The notes beneath the pieces are model-generated. The model was not told where the DNA came from, did no database searches, and saw only the letters and a list, made by a program, of their open reading frames with translations. The position numbers and the translations under genes are program-made. Shown here in pieces: positions 4,329-5,877 of a stretch of 5,877 bases of DNA. Each line of letters begins with the position of its first letter. Position 1 is the first letter of the stretch. Source of the DNA: Aeromicrobium sp. Its GTDB lineage: Bacteria > Actinomycetota > Actinomycetes > Propionibacteriales > Nocardioidaceae. The stretch is taken from assembly GCA_023254755.1 (NCBI GenBank), contig JALRKU010000014.1:1-5877 (forward strand). The letters are read 5' to 3'.

Positions 4329-5877
4329 CTATTCCGTGGCGTCGCCGAGAGCACGCAGGGCGGCAGCGGCGACGGCACCCGGGGTCAGGCCCAGTCGTTC
4401 GAGGATGACGTCGCGCTTGGCGTGGTCGAGGAACTCCTGCTCGACGCCGTGCACCTGGATCGGCACGGCGTGGCCCGCCTCGCGCACGGCGCGGGTGATC
4501 GCGGCGCCGACGCCGCCCTGCACCCCGTTGTCCTCGACCGTGACGACGAGTCGGTGGCGTGCCGCGAGGTCGACGAGGGCAGGATCGACGGGCTTGACCC
4601 AGCGAGGGTCGACCACCGTGACCGTGTGTCCCGCCTCGCGGAGGCGCTCGGCCGCGGCGACGCCGAGATGTCCGAAGGCTCCGATCGCGACGAGCAGCAC
4701 GTCGGCTCCGCGCTCGGGCTCGCCGTCGTGCGACAGCACGTCGGACCCGCCGATGCGCGCGACCGCCGGGAGGTCCTCGCAGACCGCTCCCTTGGGGAAC
4801 CGGACGACCGTGGGCGCGTCGTCGACGGCGACGGCCTCGCGCAGCTGCGCGCGCAGCTGCGCGCCGTCGCGCGGTGCGGCGAGCCGCAGACCGGGCACGA
4901 CCTGCAGCAGGGACATGTCCCACATGCCGTTGTGGCTCGCGCCGTCGTCGCCGGTCACCCCGGCGCGGTCGAGCACGAAGGTGACTCCGCAGCGGTGCAG
5001 CGCGACGTCGAGCAGCACCTGGTCGAACGCCCGGTTGAGGAACGTCGCGTAGACGGCGACGACGGGATGCAGCCCCGCCATCGCCATGCCGGCGGAGCTG
5101 GTGACGGCGTGCTGCTCGGCGATGCCGACGTCGAACACCCGGTCGGGGAACTTGTCGGCGAAGGCGTCGAGCCCCACCGGGTAGAGCATCGCCGCGGTGA
5201 TGCCCACGACGTCGGGGCGCTCGTCGGCGATGCGGACGATCTCGTCGCGGAACACCGACGTCCAGCCCGCGGGAGCAGCGCTGAGCGCGTCGCCCGTGGT
5301 GGGGTCGAACGGGACCGACTGGTGCATCTGGTCGTTCTCGTTGGCGACCGCGATGTCGTAGCCCTGACCCTTGGTGGTGAGCACGTGGACCAGCACGGGG
5401 CCGACGAACCTGCGCGCCTGGCCGAGCGCGTGCTCGAGGGCGTCGAGATCGTGCCCGTCGACCGGGCCGATGTACTTCAGGCCCAGGTCCTCGAACATGC
5501 CCTGGGGCGCGAGGACGTCCTTGATGCCCTTCTTGATCGCGTGCAGGGCGTCGTAGGTCGCCGGGCCCACGCGTCCGCCACGGTTCAGCCGGTCCTTGAT
5601 GGCGCTCAGCGCCGGCTCGTACCGCGGGTTGGTGCGGATCTCGGTCAGCCGGTTGGCCAGGCCGCCGACCGTCGGCGTGTAGGAGCGCCCGTTGTCGTTG
5701 ACGACGACCACCAGGCGACGGTCGCGATCGGCCGCGATGTTGTTGATCGCCTCCCACGCCATGCCCCCGGTCATGGCGCCGTCGCCGATGACCGCGACCA
5801 CGTGGTCGTCGCGTCCGAGCAGCTGGTTGGCCTTCGCCATGCCGTCGGCGTAGGACAGGCTCGTCGACGCGTGCGAG
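4329..5877 (-). CDS. dxs: 1-deoxy-D-xylulose-5-phosphate synthase, N-terminus missing
   Basis: This thiamine-diphosphate enzyme condenses pyruvate with glyceraldehyde 3-phosphate to give DXP, the first step of the MEP isoprenoid pathway and a source for thiamine and pyridoxal. The frame runs to the right edge, where it reads SHASTSLSYADG before the first visible Met, matching the family's H-S/A-S-T-S segment, so about 120 N-terminal residues are outside. In fragment numbering (515 aa), the ThDP/Mg motif is GDGAMTGG (31-38) through VVNDNGRSY (58-66), followed by YIGPVDGHDLDAL (135-147). The pyrimidine-binding domain has DVGIAEQHAV with catalytic Glu254, FDQVLLDVALH and LDRAGVTGDDGASHNG. The transketolase C-terminal domain includes TVVDPRWVKPVDP and VEDNGVQGGVG. 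It stops with TAG at 4329-4331, and all expected motifs in the visible part are intact. It is probably the first gene of a transcript continuing into the PAC2 gene. Confidence 0.97.
   Translation of the reverse strand, partial: SHASTSLSYADGMAKANQLLGRDDHVVAVIGDGAMTGGMAWEAINNIAADRDRRLVVVVNDNGRSYTPTVGGLANRLTEIRTNPRYEPALSAIKDRLNRGGRVGPATYDALHAIKKGIKDVLAPQGMFEDLGLKYIGPVDGHDLDALEHALGQARRFVGPVLVHVLTTKGQGYDIAVANENDQMHQSVPFDPTTGDALSAAPAGWTSVFRDEIVRIADERPDVVGITAAMLYPVGLDAFADKFPDRVFDVGIAEQHAVTSSAGMAMAGLHPVVAVYATFLNRAFDQVLLDVALHRCGVTFVLDRAGVTGDDGASHNGMWDMSLLQVVPGLRLAAPRDGAQLRAQLREAVAVDDAPTVVRFPKGAVCEDLPAVARIGGSDVLSHDGEPERGADVLLVAIGAFGHLGVAAAERLREAGHTVTVVDPRWVKPVDPALVDLAARHRLVVTVEDNGVQGGVGAAITRAVREAGHAVPIQVHGVEQEFLDHAKRDVILERLGLTPGAVAAAALRALGDATE
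4839..4862. repeat. Perfect tandem pair of 12-bp palindromes inside dxs
   Basis: GCGCAGCTGCGC occurs twice with no spacer, giving a 24-bp sequence that is both a direct repeat and self-complementary. On the minus strand it codes for AQLRAQLR, in the linker between the Dxs pyrimidine-binding and C-terminal domains. Family members have the same length here (a PRD..LR..L.EA pattern), so it does not look like a recent insertion. It could form a cruciform or a slippage site. Confidence 0.8.

Noticed and set aside
3490..5052. 520-codon plus-strand frame opposite the PAC2 gene and dxs
   Set aside because: It spans two real minus-strand genes, has no motifs, and its Arg/Ser/Ala-rich composition is typical of antisense frames in high-GC DNA.
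4300..5757. Upstream extension of the PAC2 frame through dxs, suggesting a giant 783-aa protein
   Set aside because: The extension is Arg-rich nonsense in an alternative frame of dxs, and recognisable PAC2 sequence begins only after ATG 4299.
1..5877. Search for tRNA, rRNA, riboswitch, CRISPR, transposase, integrase, toxin-antitoxin or defence genes
   Set aside because: No cloverleaf, spaced repeat array, transposase or nuclease motif, or small paired ORFs were seen on either strand.

Overview
The window is about 70% G+C with codon use typical of a high-GC actinobacterium. The gene types also fit that group: a MaoC dehydratase ending in LVGRV, a TesB thioesterase with Ser in the catalytic position, a PAC2 protein beside dxs, and GTG starts. 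A member of the Nocardioidaceae (Nocardioides or Aeromicrobium type) is a reasonable guess, but the sequence alone does not settle the genus.

Layout, left to right. (1) The 3' end of a MaoC/hotdog dehydratase gene reads rightward. The first ~33 bases are AT-rich (about one third G+C) and do not look like the upstream part of this family, so the extreme left edge may be a chimeric junction or contig-end artefact. (2) A gap of about 118 bp holds a terminator-like hairpin and two short palindromic elements. (3) A complete secreted CocE/NonD-type (peptidase S15-like) hydrolase, 610 aa, reads rightward from ATG 437. (4) Four bases beyond its stop, a convergent tesB (acyl-CoA thioesterase II, 290 aa) ends on the minus strand. 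(5) A 259-bp non-coding stretch contains several short hairpins and an imperfect duplicate of the 3' end of the next gene. (6) A PAC2-family protein (297 aa, minus) follows. (7) Then, 29 bp away on the same strand, comes most of dxs (1-deoxy-D-xylulose-5-phosphate synthase), running off the right edge without its N-terminal ~120 residues.

Functionally this is mostly chromosomal housekeeping. Dxs makes DXP, the entry point to the MEP isoprenoid route and a precursor of thiamine and pyridoxal. The PAC2 gene is probably co-transcribed with dxs, but its role is not established. TesB and the MaoC protein both act on acyl-CoA thioesters, although they lie on opposite strands and are unlikely to share a transcript. 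The S15-like enzyme is probably exported and hydrolyses an ester or amide of unknown identity.

I found no mobile element, CRISPR array, RNA gene, phage module or defence system, and no convincing undescribed system. The points most worth a second look are the compositional break at the left end, the 32-bp tandem duplication of the PAC2 gene's 3' end with its stop codon and hairpin, the inverted repeats ahead of the S15-like gene, and the possible leaderless start of tesB.
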